From Candidatus Defluviilinea proxima (lineage in GTDB: Bacteria; Chloroflexota; Anaerolineae; Anaerolineales; Villigracilaceae), in NCBI GenBank assembly GCA_016721115.1, contig JADKIW010000001.1, positions 2,681,501 to 2,745,500 of the forward strand: a stretch of DNA of 64,000 nucleotides, read 5' to 3'. The position numbers and the translations under genes are program-made. Within the stretch, counting starts at the first letter, position 1. Each line of letters begins with the position of its first letter. The notes under the pieces were generated by a model. It did not search any database. It had not been told where the DNA came from and saw only the letters and a list, made by a program, of their open reading frames with translations. Shown here piece after piece: positions 17,380-28,800 of the stretch.

Positions 17380-17405
17380 TGATCCAGGCGGAAGGATAAG
17401 AAATT

Positions 17406-17945
17406 ATGCAAACAGTCAAAATGGTAGTCACAGGTCCATTCAGCGCCGGCAAGACGGAATTTATTCAATCCGTCAGCGAAATCGACGTTGTATCGACCGA
17501 GCGCAAGATTTCCAATAAGGCGGAACAGGCTGTAAAAGAAGCCACGACCGTTGCAATGGACTTTGGTCGTATTACGGTTGATGAAGATCTTGTCCTTTAC
17601 CTTTTCGGTACACCGGGACAGAAGCGTTTTGATTTCATGTGGGAGATCCTCTCCGAGGGCATGCTTGGTTTTATCGTGATGGTCGATAGCACACGCCCTG
17701 AGACCTTCCGTGAAGCCCGCTCGATCCTTGAAACCTTTCGCGCATATGCGCCCACACCGTATGTAGTTGCGGCGAATAAACAAGATATGGCCGACGCATG
17801 GGATCTGGAAGATATGCGCCATGCTCTCCGCCTTGAAAGCAAGGTGAAGTTCCTGCCTTGTGTAGCCAATGATAAAGACACGGTAAAGTCAGTTCTTCTT
17901 GAATTGTTGTATAGTATCCTTGCTGAAATGGAGTCGGGTGGATAG
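17406..17945 (+). CDS. Small Ras-like GTPase, MglA/Gtr-like
   Basis: 179-residue G domain with the P-loop GPFSAGKTE (about 10-18), switch II FGTPGQKRF and the guanine-binding NKQD. The GTPGQ motif and the DUF4388 neighbour place it in the prokaryotic group linked with MglA and Roadblock/LC7 proteins rather than translation GTPases. These act as polarity or signalling switches. No Roadblock protein is encoded in the operon, so its GAP is unknown. It is 23 bases upstream of the hydrolase gene. Confidence 0.88.
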   Translation: MQTVKMVVTGPFSAGKTEFIQSVSEIDVVSTERKISNKAEQAVKEATTVAMDFGRITVDEDLVLYLFGTPGQKRFDFMWEILSEGMLGFIVMVDSTRPETFREARSILETFRAYAPTPYVVAANKQDMADAWDLEDMRHALRLESKVKFLPCVANDKDTVKSVLLELLYSILAEMESGG

Positions 17946-17968
17946 GGGAGCCCGGTTGACAGGAATTC

Positions 17969-18832
17969 GTGTCGTCGATCACCACTGATCAAGGTATTGT
18001 TCATTACGAAGTATATGGGCGAGGAAAACCCGTAATTCTTCTGCATGGCTGGCTCGGTTCGTGGGGCCTGTGGCAGGAGACGATGGGATTTCTCGGTCGA
18101 TATTATCGCACCTATGCAATGGATTTTTGGGGGTTTGGGGAATCAGGTAAAAAGCGCGAAACCTACGCTGTGCAGGATTTCGTCAGCCTTGTAAATCAAT
18201 TCATGGAACAACTTGGTATCATGCATGCGCCGCTTGTCGGTCATAGCATGGGTGGTACGGTCAGCCTTTCAGTTGCCATTCGTTTTCCGGAACGTGTTAG
18301 CAAAGTTGTTGTTGTCGGTTCGCCTATTGTTGGGTCTTCGTTGGCCCCATTACTCAAATTGGCGGGCTATCGTCCCAGTGCGTTCGTGTTATTCAATATG
18401 ATGGGTCCTTTTAGAGCCTTCATGAAACACTATTATTCTCGTGTAATCTGCTCCGATCCACGCTTTCCAAACATGATGGATCGTGACCTTTCCAAGACGA
18501 CGCTCGAATCATTCCTCCTTTCGATTGCCTCGCTTCGAAGAACGGATCTTCGCCCAATGCTTGACCAGATCAAGATTCCTGCGATGGGCATGTATGGTGA
18601 TGTAGATAAAGTTGTTCACCCCAAGCAATGGCAACCCATGCAAAAAGGGATTCCTCAGGCAAAGATCGAAAGATTCCCAAAGTGCGGGCATTTTCCCATG
18701 TTGGAAGAGCCTCAAATCTTTGCTGAAAAACTTAAAGCCTTCCTTGATTACCAAGAACCAATAGCACAACCTATTATTCAAGCACAGCCCACACCTCTGA
18801 ATACAACAACGTCCGTAACGCTGGCTCCATGA
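17969..18832 (+). CDS. Alpha/beta hydrolase with intact catalytic Ser
   Basis: 287 residues, GTG start preceded by AGGAA. The fold pattern is complete: oxyanion HGWLGSWG, nucleophile elbow GHSMGG with Ser93, an acid in GDVDK and the catalytic His in CGHFPM. Ester or lactone hydrolysis, or a related cleavage, is expected; the substrate is unknown. It overlaps the V4R gene through ATGA, and a second copy closes the operon at 30684 but lacks the nucleophile. A Pro/Gln/Thr-rich tail of about 25 residues follows the domain. Confidence 0.88.
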   Translation: MSSITTDQGIVHYEVYGRGKPVILLHGWLGSWGLWQETMGFLGRYYRTYAMDFWGFGESGKKRETYAVQDFVSLVNQFMEQLGIMHAPLVGHSMGGTVSLSVAIRFPERVSKVVVVGSPIVGSSLAPLLKLAGYRPSAFVLFNMMGPFRAFMKHYYSRVICSDPRFPNMMDRDLSKTTLESFLLSIASLRRTDLRPMLDQIKIPAMGMYGDVDKVVHPKQWQPMQKGIPQAKIERFPKCGHFPMLEEPQIFAEKLKAFLDYQEPIAQPIIQAQPTPLNTTTSVTLAP

Positions 18833-19455
18833 CCGAATCACAGTCATTTTTTTACCCAAACCGGATGGGGAGAATCATCCTTCTCTCCATGGAAGAGGTA
18901 ATGGGACGGAATGGCGTACATGCTATTCTTAACCTCGCCTCGCTTTCATCGCTTTTAGATAACTATCCGCCCGAAAACACCGAGCGCGAATTCCCCTTTA
19001 CTACAATTAGTGCTATGACAGATATGTTGGAGCAGGTTTATGGTCCGCATGGTGGACGTGGGCTTGCTTTGCGTGTTGGGCGTGCCTGTTTCAATAATGG
19101 GGTCCGTCAGTATGGTATGCAGATGGGCATTACCGAAATGGCCTTTCGCCTCTTGCCGCTTCCAGCCAAAGTCAGTGCAGGGGCAAAGGCGTTTGCCGAG
19201 CTATTCAATCACTTTACCGACCAAAAAGTACGGATCGAAGAAGACGGTAACAAACTTCTCTGGCATATTGAGCGGTGTCCCTTGTGTTGGGAGCGCCACG
19301 CGCATGAACCGGTCTGTCATTTAGCGGTTGGCCTGTTACAAGAGGCTTTATACTGGTTAAGCGGTGGGAAAGTATTCAATGTGGAGGAAAAAACCTGTAT
19401 TGCGGCCGGAGATGAGTGTTGCACCATTGAAATCGACCAATCCCCGATCTATTAG
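18829..19455 (+). CDS. V4R-domain protein
   Basis: 208 residues. The C-terminal half has the V4R (4-vinyl reductase) signature: CPLCWERHAHEPVCHLAVGLL, then KVFNVEEKTCIAAGDECCTIEI. V4R domains bind small hydrophobic molecules or act as assembly modules in regulators. The N-terminal half is helical (FGP-like YGPHGGRGLALRVGRACF). With an acyl-ACP reductase and a hydrolase in the same transcript, sensing or carrying a lipid-derived compound is a reasonable inference. Start overlaps the previous gene (ATGA). Confidence 0.82.
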   Translation: MTESQSFFYPNRMGRIILLSMEEVMGRNGVHAILNLASLSSLLDNYPPENTEREFPFTTISAMTDMLEQVYGPHGGRGLALRVGRACFNNGVRQYGMQMGITEMAFRLLPLPAKVSAGAKAFAELFNHFTDQKVRIEEDGNKLLWHIERCPLCWERHAHEPVCHLAVGLLQEALYWLSGGKVFNVEEKTCIAAGDECCTIEIDQSPIY

Positions 19456-19488
19456 TATCCACCCCAACAATTTTGTATATGTTACAAG

Positions 19489-19512
19489 CAGGGACTAGCT
19501 TTCCCTGTTTTT
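19489..19512 (+). terminator. Weak terminator-like hairpin inside the operon
   Basis: CAGGGA (19489-19494) can pair with TCCCTG (19502-19507), and TTTTT follows. The stem is short, so partial attenuation between the V4R gene and the next gene is the most it could do. Confidence 0.35.
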
Positions 19513-19541
19513 GGGATTTTGTGGAATAATTGTCAATTGAA

Positions 19542-20834
19542 ATGTACAAGATTATCCTTCCGTCGCCCAAACTGATTACCCCTTTCAACGAGCCTGCGCG
19601 CGACCTGCGTATCTTGAACCATCCTCTTTGGTTGCACCAACGGAACGTACTTGCCCCCTATACGACAAAAGAAAAAGAACTGGATCCCCTCGAACGATTC
19701 CCGTCTGATAAAGAAGAGATGATCGTCTATCGCGATAACCTTTTCTTTGACGAGGAATATATTCGCATCTTTATCTCTATGGCGCGAAAGAAGAAGCGTG
19801 CGGTCCGTGCCGCATTTTCTGCTGAGGACCCGGCCTTTAAAGAACATGCTCTACCACTTTCCACTTCTTATACATTGGCAGGCGATCTTTATCTGGCGGA
19901 CTTGTGGTATTACCCAAGCGGCCCTGTCGCGGATGTAGAACCTATGGTTGTTGATCTGCACTCGCAGGAAGTTGGCTATTATCACGTGCCCACTTACATG
20001 GCAGACCAAAGCGGCGATCTAACTTTTCAATTACCCTTGTCAGCTACTTTAATTGCAATTGATAGCTGGATACATGTTTTTATTGCCGATATCGTTTTTG
20101 GTTTGTTTACACGTGGGGAGCGATTCCAGCAACGACTGAATACGGATCTGGCGTTTAAACTGGGGATCCTTGGTGCCGCCTTGTATGAGGGTCGCCAAAT
20201 TCTTGAATGTTCCCGTCTAGTCACGATCGGAAAAAATTGTATTATTGATCCCCACGCCATCATTCATGGACCAACCACGATCGGTGATAATGTGACGATC
20301 AATGCTGGTGCTGTGATAGAAAATTGTATTATTGGAAACAATGTCAATGTGTCGCAGGATGTGCAGTTGATGTTGTCTGTTGTGGGAGATGGTACCTTCC
20401 TCCCATTTCGTGCATCCCTGTTTATGACGACTGTGATGGAAAACAGCATGATCGCACAAAATACATGTTTGCAAATGTGTGTTGTGGGGCGCAACACGTT
20501 CATTGGCGCAGGGTCAACTTTTACTGATTACAATCTTGTGCCTGCTCCGATTCGTGCTGTGGATGGAAATGGTAATCTGAGCCATGCCAACCGCCCGGTG
20601 ATCGGGAGTGCAGTGGGGCATAATTGTCGTATTGGTTCGGGCATGATCGTGTATCCTGCGCGAACGATTGAGTCGGACGTTGTTTTAGCCGCATCCAGGG
20701 ATCGGCGTGTGATCGATAAGAATGTAACTTACATGGACAGTGATCATCACAAATTTAAATTCCCTGGATTACACCAGCGATTGTATGCTCCCAAGACCAA
20801 GGATAAGAGCTCACAAGAATTGGAATCATGGTAA
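19542..20834 (+). CDS. Left-handed beta-helix (hexapeptide repeat) protein
   Basis: About 430 residues from ATG 19542; an in-frame TTG at 19530 is an alternative. The N-terminal about 225 residues match no motif I recognise. From about residue 225 to 380 there are hexapeptide coils (IGKNCIIDPHAIIHGPTTIG, IGDNVTINAGAVIENCIIGN, VVGRNTFIGAGSTF), as in UDP-sugar acyltransferases and nucleotidyltransferase C-domains. No nucleotidyltransferase P-loop is present. It ends 3 bases before the acyl-ACP reductase gene, so transfer of an acyl group is plausible but unproven. Confidence 0.72.
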   Translation: MYKIILPSPKLITPFNEPARDLRILNHPLWLHQRNVLAPYTTKEKELDPLERFPSDKEEMIVYRDNLFFDEEYIRIFISMARKKKRAVRAAFSAEDPAFKEHALPLSTSYTLAGDLYLADLWYYPSGPVADVEPMVVDLHSQEVGYYHVPTYMADQSGDLTFQLPLSATLIAIDSWIHVFIADIVFGLFTRGERFQQRLNTDLAFKLGILGAALYEGRQILECSRLVTIGKNCIIDPHAIIHGPTTIGDNVTINAGAVIENCIIGNNVNVSQDVQLMLSVVGDGTFLPFRASLFMTTVMENSMIAQNTCLQMCVVGRNTFIGAGSTFTDYNLVPAPIRAVDGNGNLSHANRPVIGSAVGHNCRIGSGMIVYPARTIESDVVLAASRDRRVIDKNVTYMDSDHHKFKFPGLHQRLYAPKTKDKSSQELESW

Positions 20835-20837
20835 CGA

Positions 20838-21938
20838 GTGGATACCTTTGCATTTATCATCCATCCCATCGATCCGAAACGGGATGTCAGCCGGAAGTTT
20901 CCGTTGTTAGGACGTGTCTTAAATGAGAAGCAGATCGATTTCTTCTCCACGTTCTTCCCTCCAGTTTATATTTCCGAGATCGAAGGGATACGTTCGGAAG
21001 CTACGGGTAAGGAGATCAAGGGCTGGTTTATTGCCTGCCCCTATACTCCAAGGCGAATGATGGAGTTGCCAGAGCAGGCGGTTTATCGTAAGATTATCCA
21101 AACTGGCCGTCTTGCTGAAAAACTTGGGGCTCAGGTGCTTGGGTTGGGCGCTTTTACCTCGGTCGTTGGAGATGCAGGCGTTACAATTGCAAATGCACTG
21201 GATGTTCCTGTAACGACTGGTGACTCATACACAGTGATCGTGGCTGTAGAGGCCATTCGAGAAGCGGCACGTATCATGGATATTCCGCTTCGAGGCGCGA
21301 CTGCCGCAGTAGTGGGTGCCACGGGTACAATTGGGCAAGTTTGTGCTGATTTGTTGGCTGATGATGTAGAACGGTTGTATTTGATCGGCCGCAGACAAGA
21401 TGCGCTTGAAGAATTGCGAGACAGGCTCAAGGTCCATGCAAGAGCCGAGTTGATCGTCAGTACAAAAATGGATGTTCTCTCGGAGGCACAGCTGATCCTG
21501 ACTGTAACGAGCGCTGTCCATGATATTATCCGCCCGGAGTATTTGCAATCGGGCAGTGTGGTTTGTGATGTGGCTCGCCCTCGCGATGTATCTGCAATGG
21601 TGGCGGCGGTGAGAGATGATATATTAGTGATTGACGGTGGAATGGTTGATGTGCCAGGACCCGTTGATTTCCACTTTAACTTCGGTTTTCCGCCGGGCAA
21701 AGCATATGCCTGTATGGCTGAGACAATTGCTCTGGCTTTAGAAGGACGCTTCGAAGATTACACGCTCGGTAAACATATTACAAGAGCGCGTGTCGAGGAG
21801 ATCGGTTCGATGGCAGTAAAGCATGGTTTTCGCTTGAGCGGTTTTCGTTCGTTCGAGCGGGAAGTAACACCCCAGCAAATTGAGGCAGTGCGGCGCAATG
21901 CGCGCAGGGCAAAACCTGTGCGTGTGTTGCACACGTAA
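20838..21938 (+). CDS. Acyl-ACP reductase (cyanobacterial AAR) homologue
   Basis: 366 residues, GTG start. The order of motifs follows cyanobacterial long-chain acyl-ACP reductase: an N-terminal domain with DVSRKFP, LGLGAFTSVVGDAG and VTTGDSYT; a Rossmann domain with VVGATGTIGQVCADLL; IDGGMVDVPG; and AYACMAETIALALEG, where Cys292 aligns with the cysteine that takes the acyl group in AAR. The C-terminus VEEIGSMAVKHGF is also family-like. It should reduce fatty acyl-ACP or acyl-CoA to aldehyde with NADPH. No aldehyde deformylating oxygenase is adjacent. Confidence 0.82.
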   Translation: MDTFAFIIHPIDPKRDVSRKFPLLGRVLNEKQIDFFSTFFPPVYISEIEGIRSEATGKEIKGWFIACPYTPRRMMELPEQAVYRKIIQTGRLAEKLGAQVLGLGAFTSVVGDAGVTIANALDVPVTTGDSYTVIVAVEAIREAARIMDIPLRGATAAVVGATGTIGQVCADLLADDVERLYLIGRRQDALEELRDRLKVHARAELIVSTKMDVLSEAQLILTVTSAVHDIIRPEYLQSGSVVCDVARPRDVSAMVAAVRDDILVIDGGMVDVPGPVDFHFNFGFPPGKAYACMAETIALALEGRFEDYTLGKHITRARVEEIGSMAVKHGFRLSGFRSFEREVTPQQIEAVRRNARRAKPVRVLHT

Positions 21939-21953
21939 TATCGGAGGCAGTGT

Positions 21954-22859
21954 ATGGGAAAATCGCGATTGTTGGTTGTGGAAGACGATATTGACATTGG
22001 AAACATGCTGAAGATCTATTTCAGTGGCATGGATTTCGATGTCGATGTTGCCGTGCGCGGTTCAGATGCTTTGGAGAAAACCAAGCAGGTTCTCCCGCAT
22101 TTGATCGTGTTGGATATCATGTTGCCCGATATTGATGGTTATGAGGTGTGCCGCAATTTGCGCACCAATATGCGTACCAGCCATATCCCTGTGATCTTCC
22201 TTACACAAAAGGATGAGCGCAGTGACAAACTGCAGGGATTGGAATTGGGTGCAGATGATTACATCACCAAGCCGTTCGATATTGAGGAACTCAAATTGCG
22301 TGTGCAGGGCGCGATCCGACGTGCTGAACGCGAGAGCTTGACCGATCCCCGGTCTGGCCTTCCCGCAGGACGCTTGATCGAAGAGCAATTGCGCCGCATC
22401 ATTCGTGAAAAGAATTGGGCGCTGATCGATGCACGTGTCAACTACTTTGACTCTTTCAAGGATGTGTACGGCTTTGTGGCCGGTGACGATGTGCTTCGCT
22501 TTACCGCCATGTTGATTGGCGAAGTAGTCGACGAATTGGGGACAAACTCTGATTTCATCGGCCATGCAGGTGGCGACAATTTCATTATTGTCACCACTGC
22601 TGAAAATTCTGTTGCTATTCGTAACCGTATCAGGGAAAGGTTTGATCAAGAAGTACAGACCCACTACAACTTCATGGACCGCCAACAGGGATTTGTACTG
22701 GCTCCTGCCGCAGATGGAACTACTACCAAGGTGCCGTTTATGAACATTTCCATGGGCATGGTTTCGCCCAATGAACATTCGTTTGCCGATATTCGCGAGA
22801 TCACTGAACTCGCGGCGGAAGCACGTCGGCAGGATTCTCCGTCCGCCAAAACAGGTTGA
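21954..22859 (+). CDS. Response regulator with degenerate GGDEF domain
   Basis: 301 residues. Receiver domain (1-120) with the acidic pair EDD, phosphoacceptor Asp in LIVLDIMLP and Lys in YITKPF. A GGDEF-type domain follows, opening with LTDPRSGLPAGRLIEEQL, but the active-site motif reads AGGDNF, so diguanylate cyclase activity is doubtful; it may act as a c-di-GMP or protein-binding module. It ends 9 bases before the giant kinase gene, its likely partner. Confidence 0.87.
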   Translation: MGKSRLLVVEDDIDIGNMLKIYFSGMDFDVDVAVRGSDALEKTKQVLPHLIVLDIMLPDIDGYEVCRNLRTNMRTSHIPVIFLTQKDERSDKLQGLELGADDYITKPFDIEELKLRVQGAIRRAERESLTDPRSGLPAGRLIEEQLRRIIREKNWALIDARVNYFDSFKDVYGFVAGDDVLRFTAMLIGEVVDELGTNSDFIGHAGGDNFIIVTTAENSVAIRNRIRERFDQEVQTHYNFMDRQQGFVLAPAADGTTTKVPFMNISMGMVSPNEHSFADIREITELAAEARRQDSPSAKTG

Positions 22860-22868
22860 TAACTCAGA

Positions 22869-25800
22869 ATGTTTGCCGGGCTGGGAGTTGGCTTTTTTTT
22901 AATATTGCTGGCGCTGGCATTACTTGTGCCGGTGCTGGTGACTGTTGCATTGCGACAACGCAACAGAAAAGCGGCAAAATCTCCCCGGCCTATTTCGCCT
23001 TTTATTTCCCCTAACTCAACAAAAACAAATGAAGCAATTCTCCTCGTCCAGTCTGGCGGGCGAATTGAGTACATTAACGATACGGCGCGTGAGTGGTTTG
23101 GCTTATACCCGGAAGATATCCCGGATCTTGAGCGCTTGATGCGTCGCATTCGTCCTTCTGAAGAGTTCCTTGGCCTTTGTGCAACTTCTGGTCAGAAACG
23201 TCTCTCGGTTGGCAGTCAATTGGTAGAAGCGTCTTCCTACCAGGTGCCAGGTGTTTACCCTCAAATGCTTGTTGCAATGAAAACTGTAGAGTTTTCAAAG
23301 AACATCGCTGAGACAGGTGAGGGTTCTTCGATCCTGCGGTTGATATCAGAATTCGGCAGAGATGTTTCTTCCAGTCTTGACATCAATGATGTATTGCAAG
23401 CTACTTTGTTGAATGTATCGCAATTGATTTCTTCTGATTTGCTTGAAATCAAAACTTGGGACCCTTCCTCCCAAACACTCACACCATATACCTTGGAATC
23501 CTCTGGTAAGTCTGGTGTTCAACGTGTCAAACTCTCTCAATTTGGTAGTTTGACCGATTCCCTTGTGAATCAGCGTAAACCCCTTCTTGTGCCGGATACC
23601 CGCACGCCTCCATCTTCTGTGCCATATTTGAACGGCAATTCTCCTGTTCAATCCTACCTTGGCATGCCCCTTATTGCTGACGATCAATTGATTGGTACAT
23701 TGGAGTTGGGACATCTCAATCCAGATGCACTTGGGCAACATGATCTTGAATTATTACAGCTCGTCTCATCACAGATTGCTTACGGTCTTCGTAATGCATC
23801 GCTTTACTCTGCGGAACAAAAACGTTCGGCGGAACTAAGCGGGCTTGCCAACCTCGCGCAGGCGATTGGTGCATCGAACGATTACAGCAACCTGATCCAG
23901 CGGTTGATCGAAAGCATCACACCGCTTTTCTCTGTTGATATCCTTGGCTTCTTGCTGTATGACGATGGCAAACGGACATTGGAGGCGCAGTCTCCATTTC
24001 TTGGCCTGCCATCGCATATTGTTGATATTTATCGCGCCGCCGTTTCGTTTAATAGCCCTGCTGAAGCCATTGTCCTTGAAAAGAAGCTTATTGTCACGCG
24101 TAATGCCGCAACAGATCAAACTTGGCGCGAACTTGGATTGCAAACCCTTGCACAAGCCGCAAGTCTGCGTGAGGCGGTTCTTGCTCCAATGATCTCCAGC
24201 GAGCGGCTCGTGGGTTACCTCCAGCTTTCCAATCATAAAGGTTCTGTGGTTGAGTTTTCAGAGTCTGAGCTTCGATTGATCGAAACTGTTGCCCGTCAGG
24301 CCGCTGGCATTATCGATAATTCTGTGACTGTTGAACAGACCCGTCAACGTGCATTACGTTCTGATGCCATGCGGCGTATTGCCAGCCTTGCAGCATCTAC
24401 AGCAACCATCGACGAAATCCTGCGTTTCTCTATTCAAGAACTTGCGCGTCTATTTCAGGGAGAGATAGCCGCCATCTTTTTACATGATGAGCAAGTGGGT
24501 GATCTTCGCCTCCACGAAAACTCCGTTTTTGGTGCAACAACAGAGACGATAGCCACCCTCAATCGTTTGCACGTAGACCCTACACAATACCGTTTCACTG
24601 TATCCGGTAGTCAGAAATCATTTATGTCTGGGCGTCTTAGTGTAGACCGTCGCGTATTGCCTAGCTACCGTCCCTTGGTGACAACTCTTCAAGTGGAATC
24701 AGCCGTTGTCGTCCCGCTTATTATCCGTGAGCGCAGTCTCGGTGAACTGATGCTTGGAAGCCGTAAGGCCGAGTTCTTCAATAATTACGATCTTCAGATC
24801 ATTTCGACAGCCGCTGGGCAACTTGCGTCTGCCGTTGATGATGCATCCCGTTCTACACTTACAGATGAGACATTACGTAGGCGTGTTGAACAACTCACAT
24901 CTATCGCACGTGTCAGCCGCGAACTCAACGCCACAACAGACTTACGGTCTCTTTTGGATGTAGTGCGTGACGAAAGCCTGCGAACGACTCGTGCACAATG
25001 CGGTTCCATTCTGCTTTTCGACGTAACCGCCTCAACTAACCTTTTGCCTGTTTCACTTTCAATTGGCTGTACTCACCCTGAGACCCTTTCACCTGTGGAA
25101 TTGAAAGCCATTGAAACCGGCGAACCTCAATTGGTCGCGGATATCAAACAGGTTAAGAATGTCCAGGTGCATGAAGGCATTAATTCGGTTATGGTTGTGC
25201 CAATCATCAGCAATGGTAAGGCCGCTGGTTTGATTCATTTGCATTCCACGCAGGTTGCATATTTTGATCAGGATTCGCTTGACGTTGTACAAACCCTTGC
25301 ATCACAAGCCGCGATCGCTATCGGGAATATCCAGCGTTATCAGGAACAGCTTCAGCGCTCCGAAATTCTCCGTCGTCGTGCCGATGTTCTCTCACATTTA
25401 TCCGAAACCAGCGTGATGTTGAATTTTGAACAGCCGCTTGAGCAATCTATGCGGCTCATAGCACAGAAGATCAGTGAAGCGACACCTTTCAAGGCAGTCC
25501 TTATCAGCGTTTTGGAATCAGGTGATGGATTATTAAGGCGTGTTGCCGGGGTAGGGTTCCCTCCCGATACACTGGCAGACCTTATAGCTCGTAAACAACC
25601 ATTTGCAAGCCTTCAACAGTTTCTTAAACCTCAATTCCGAATTAAGAGATCATATTTTGTTCCTGTAGATCAATCGCCTGTTGTCCCGGCAGATGTACAT
25701 GTGGTTGCGTTTGATGCGGATGGGCGACCTCAAAAGTCTTCTCCCAACACATGGCATGTTAATGACACCCTCATAACTGTGCTTGAAGATTATCAGGGGA

Positions 25801-28800
25801 CCCCACTTGGGGTGATTAGCCTCGATTCCCCGCGTGATGGCATGCGCCCAGACCGTGCAACCATCGAAGCGTTGGATATATTTGCCTCACAGGCATCTTT
25901 TACAATCATGGGAAGTACTCGCTTGTTTGATCTGCGTACTCAGGTTGAATCTCTTTCATCGGGTATTGAAAGACAACAGCGATTACTTACGATCACTCAG
26001 AACGATCTCCCGATCCTTCTCCGTAAGGATCTTGACCAAACTATTGCCATTCAAAATCTCGATCAACGCTCGCAACGTGTGCGTGCTGGCCTAGCCATTA
26101 CTGAATCTGTTAGCCGCCAATTGGACTCGTCATCAGCGTTACAAGCATTGGCCCGTGAAACCCTGACACAGCTTGGCATGTCCGTTGCACTCGTGAGCGA
26201 AGTAACCTCCGAAGGTCCGCGTTTGACACATGTTTTAGGGAGTGTCCCTCGCGCGACCAACCCGGATGCTTTGTTTGGACAACGGAACCCGCTTCGGACA
26301 TGTTTACAGAGCGGCGAAGCCATCCTGATCTCAACTTTGGATGAAAATCTCGAATGGCGCGAGACGCCCTTGTTGACAGCTTTGCATACGAAGTCTTTGG
26401 TTTGCTTGCCGATCAAAATTGATAATCGAACAGTGGCCGCGATGATGGCGATCAGCCCTGAACCAATGCCTGCATTTACCAGCGAAGACCTGCAGGTGTA
26501 TCACCAGATCGCCCGTCAAACATCAGTTATTCTTCAAAACATTTCCCTGCTCAATGAAACACGCAGACGCTTGCAGGAAGTAAATCTTCTGCTTGATTTC
26601 AGCCGTCAATTGCGTGACCTTGATGCAGACCGTATTGTTAGCTCCTTGTTGGATAGTGCTCGTAAAGCATTAAGCTCCGCACATGCAGGCGTCGTACTGA
26701 TCTGGGACGAACATATCAATCAATTGATCCCTCAAGCGGTATCTGGGTATGCGGATAATGATGCCATGAAGCGCATTACCTACAACATCGGAGAGTCGTT
26801 GCCGGGTCAGGTGTTTGAAACGAATCGTCCCATACGATTGGATGAAGTGCAATTTGCCCGCGATTACACCTTCTCGACCGAAAGCCAGTTGTTGTATCGT
26901 CAGGCCACTGGCGGGCGGCTTCCTGTTTCAAGTGTGTTGATACCCATTCAGTCGGGTGATCAGCGGGTGGGTGTGGTCGTATTGGATAACTTCAATACGC
27001 CGTCTGCCTTCCGCCCTGAGGATGAAACCCTTCTCCTTTCTCTCTCGCAACAGGTTGGCTTATCGCTTCAGAACGTCCGCCTCGTTCGTACAACGCAAGA
27101 ACGTGCGGAACAATTGGAAGCCCTTACTGCCGCTTCTTCAAGTCTGACCTCTAGCTTGAAGAGTACTGAATTGGTGGCTTCACTCCTCGACCAACTTGGA
27201 CCGGTGATCCCATACGATACAGCCACTTTGTGGATCCGTGAAAAAGACCGCCTAACGGTTGCCGCCGCACGTGGCTTCCCAGATACTGAACGACGTCTTG
27301 GCCTGACCATTGCGATGGAAGACAGCGCACTCTTCAAGGAAATGATCCGAATGCAACATGGGCTTTTGGTCGGTGACATTCGGCAAGACCCACGCTTCCC
27401 AACGCTTGAAGCCCCGCGTCTATCCTGGCTTGGTTTGCCTCTTATCTCGAAGAGCGAAGTGATTGGTGTGTTGGCTCTCGAAAAATGGCAGGCTTATTAC
27501 TATTCACGTGAACATGTGCAGGTTGGAACCACCTTTGCAAGCCAGGCGGCGGTTGCCCTTGAGAATGCAAGGTTGTTTGAAGATAGCATCAGCCGAGCCA
27601 CAGACCTCGATGAAAGATCGCAACGCCTAGCGCTCTTGAACCGCTTCTCTTCATCGCTCAGCGGTTTGCTTGACGAAGAGAAGATTCTTCAGCTTACTGC
27701 ACAGGAATTACAGGATGCACTGGGTGCGCCCCGTGTTTCTGTTGTTTCATTTGAGCGCGGTAAGGCGATCTGGAAATATTCCAACCCGAAGCCGGGTAAG
27801 AAGCTTCCCTATACATTGCCTGATGCGCCGATTTTCCGTCGCTTGCAGGAATCGCTTGGTGTGTTTGCAACAGATGCGGTGAACGCAGAGCCGGACCTGA
27901 CACCCTTAGGAGACTTTTTGGGTGAAGGGACACAGTCCCTTTTGATAATGCCGTTTGTCAGTGCGTCATCTTTACGGGCTTTAATGTTCCTTCATCAGAA
28001 TGAAACAATCCGCTTTAGCCTTGCCGAGATCGAGTTGGCACGCACATTGACCAATCAGGCGTCCATAGCCCTTGAAAATGCGCGTTTGTATCAATCTACC
28101 TTGATGACTGCTGAACGGTTCTCGATCCTCAATGACGCAAGTTATCAGATTGGCGCAAACCTTGACCCTGAGCAGATTTATGTTGCCGTACATAGCGCAG
28201 CTAAAAAACTCATGCCAGTTGAGTCCTTTGTGATTAGTCTTTTGGATGATGAATCAGATGAGATCGAAGGCGTTTACCTTGTAGCCAATGACCAGCGCTC
28301 TCCTGTAACTCGCATCCCACGTGACGAAGGACTGAGTGGCCGCGTAATATCAACTGGCGAACCTATATTTGTACATGGCTCTGATGAAGTGGATGCGCTG
28401 GGAGCTGTTACTTATGGAAAGGTTGATGCACCTCGTTCTGTTATAGCAGTCCCGATGTTACTTGGCGGACGTGCGACCGGTATGCTTTCTGCACAGAGTT
28501 ATCAGCCAAATGTTTATACAGAGGAAGATCTCCAAATTCTCAGTACGCTTGCCAATCAGGCTATTGTAGCGATCCAGAACGGACGTTTGTTCAATGAGAC
28601 ACAACGGCTAGCGCAGGAACTCGAACAGCGTGTTATTGACCGTACTGCTGAATTGTTGCGCGAACAACAAAATACAGAGACGCTTCTCCGTATCCTTACA
28701 GAGGTCTCTTCCAGCCTTGATTTAGACCGTGCCTTAAACCGTACGCTTGCATTGCTGAATGACGCCATTGGCGCCGAACAGGGTACGATTATGCTACGTG

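Noticed and set aside
22062..22778. 238-codon open frame antisense to the receiver-GGDEF gene
   Set aside because: It lies entirely inside a clear gene on the other strand, with His-rich, low-meaning sequence and no ribosome site.
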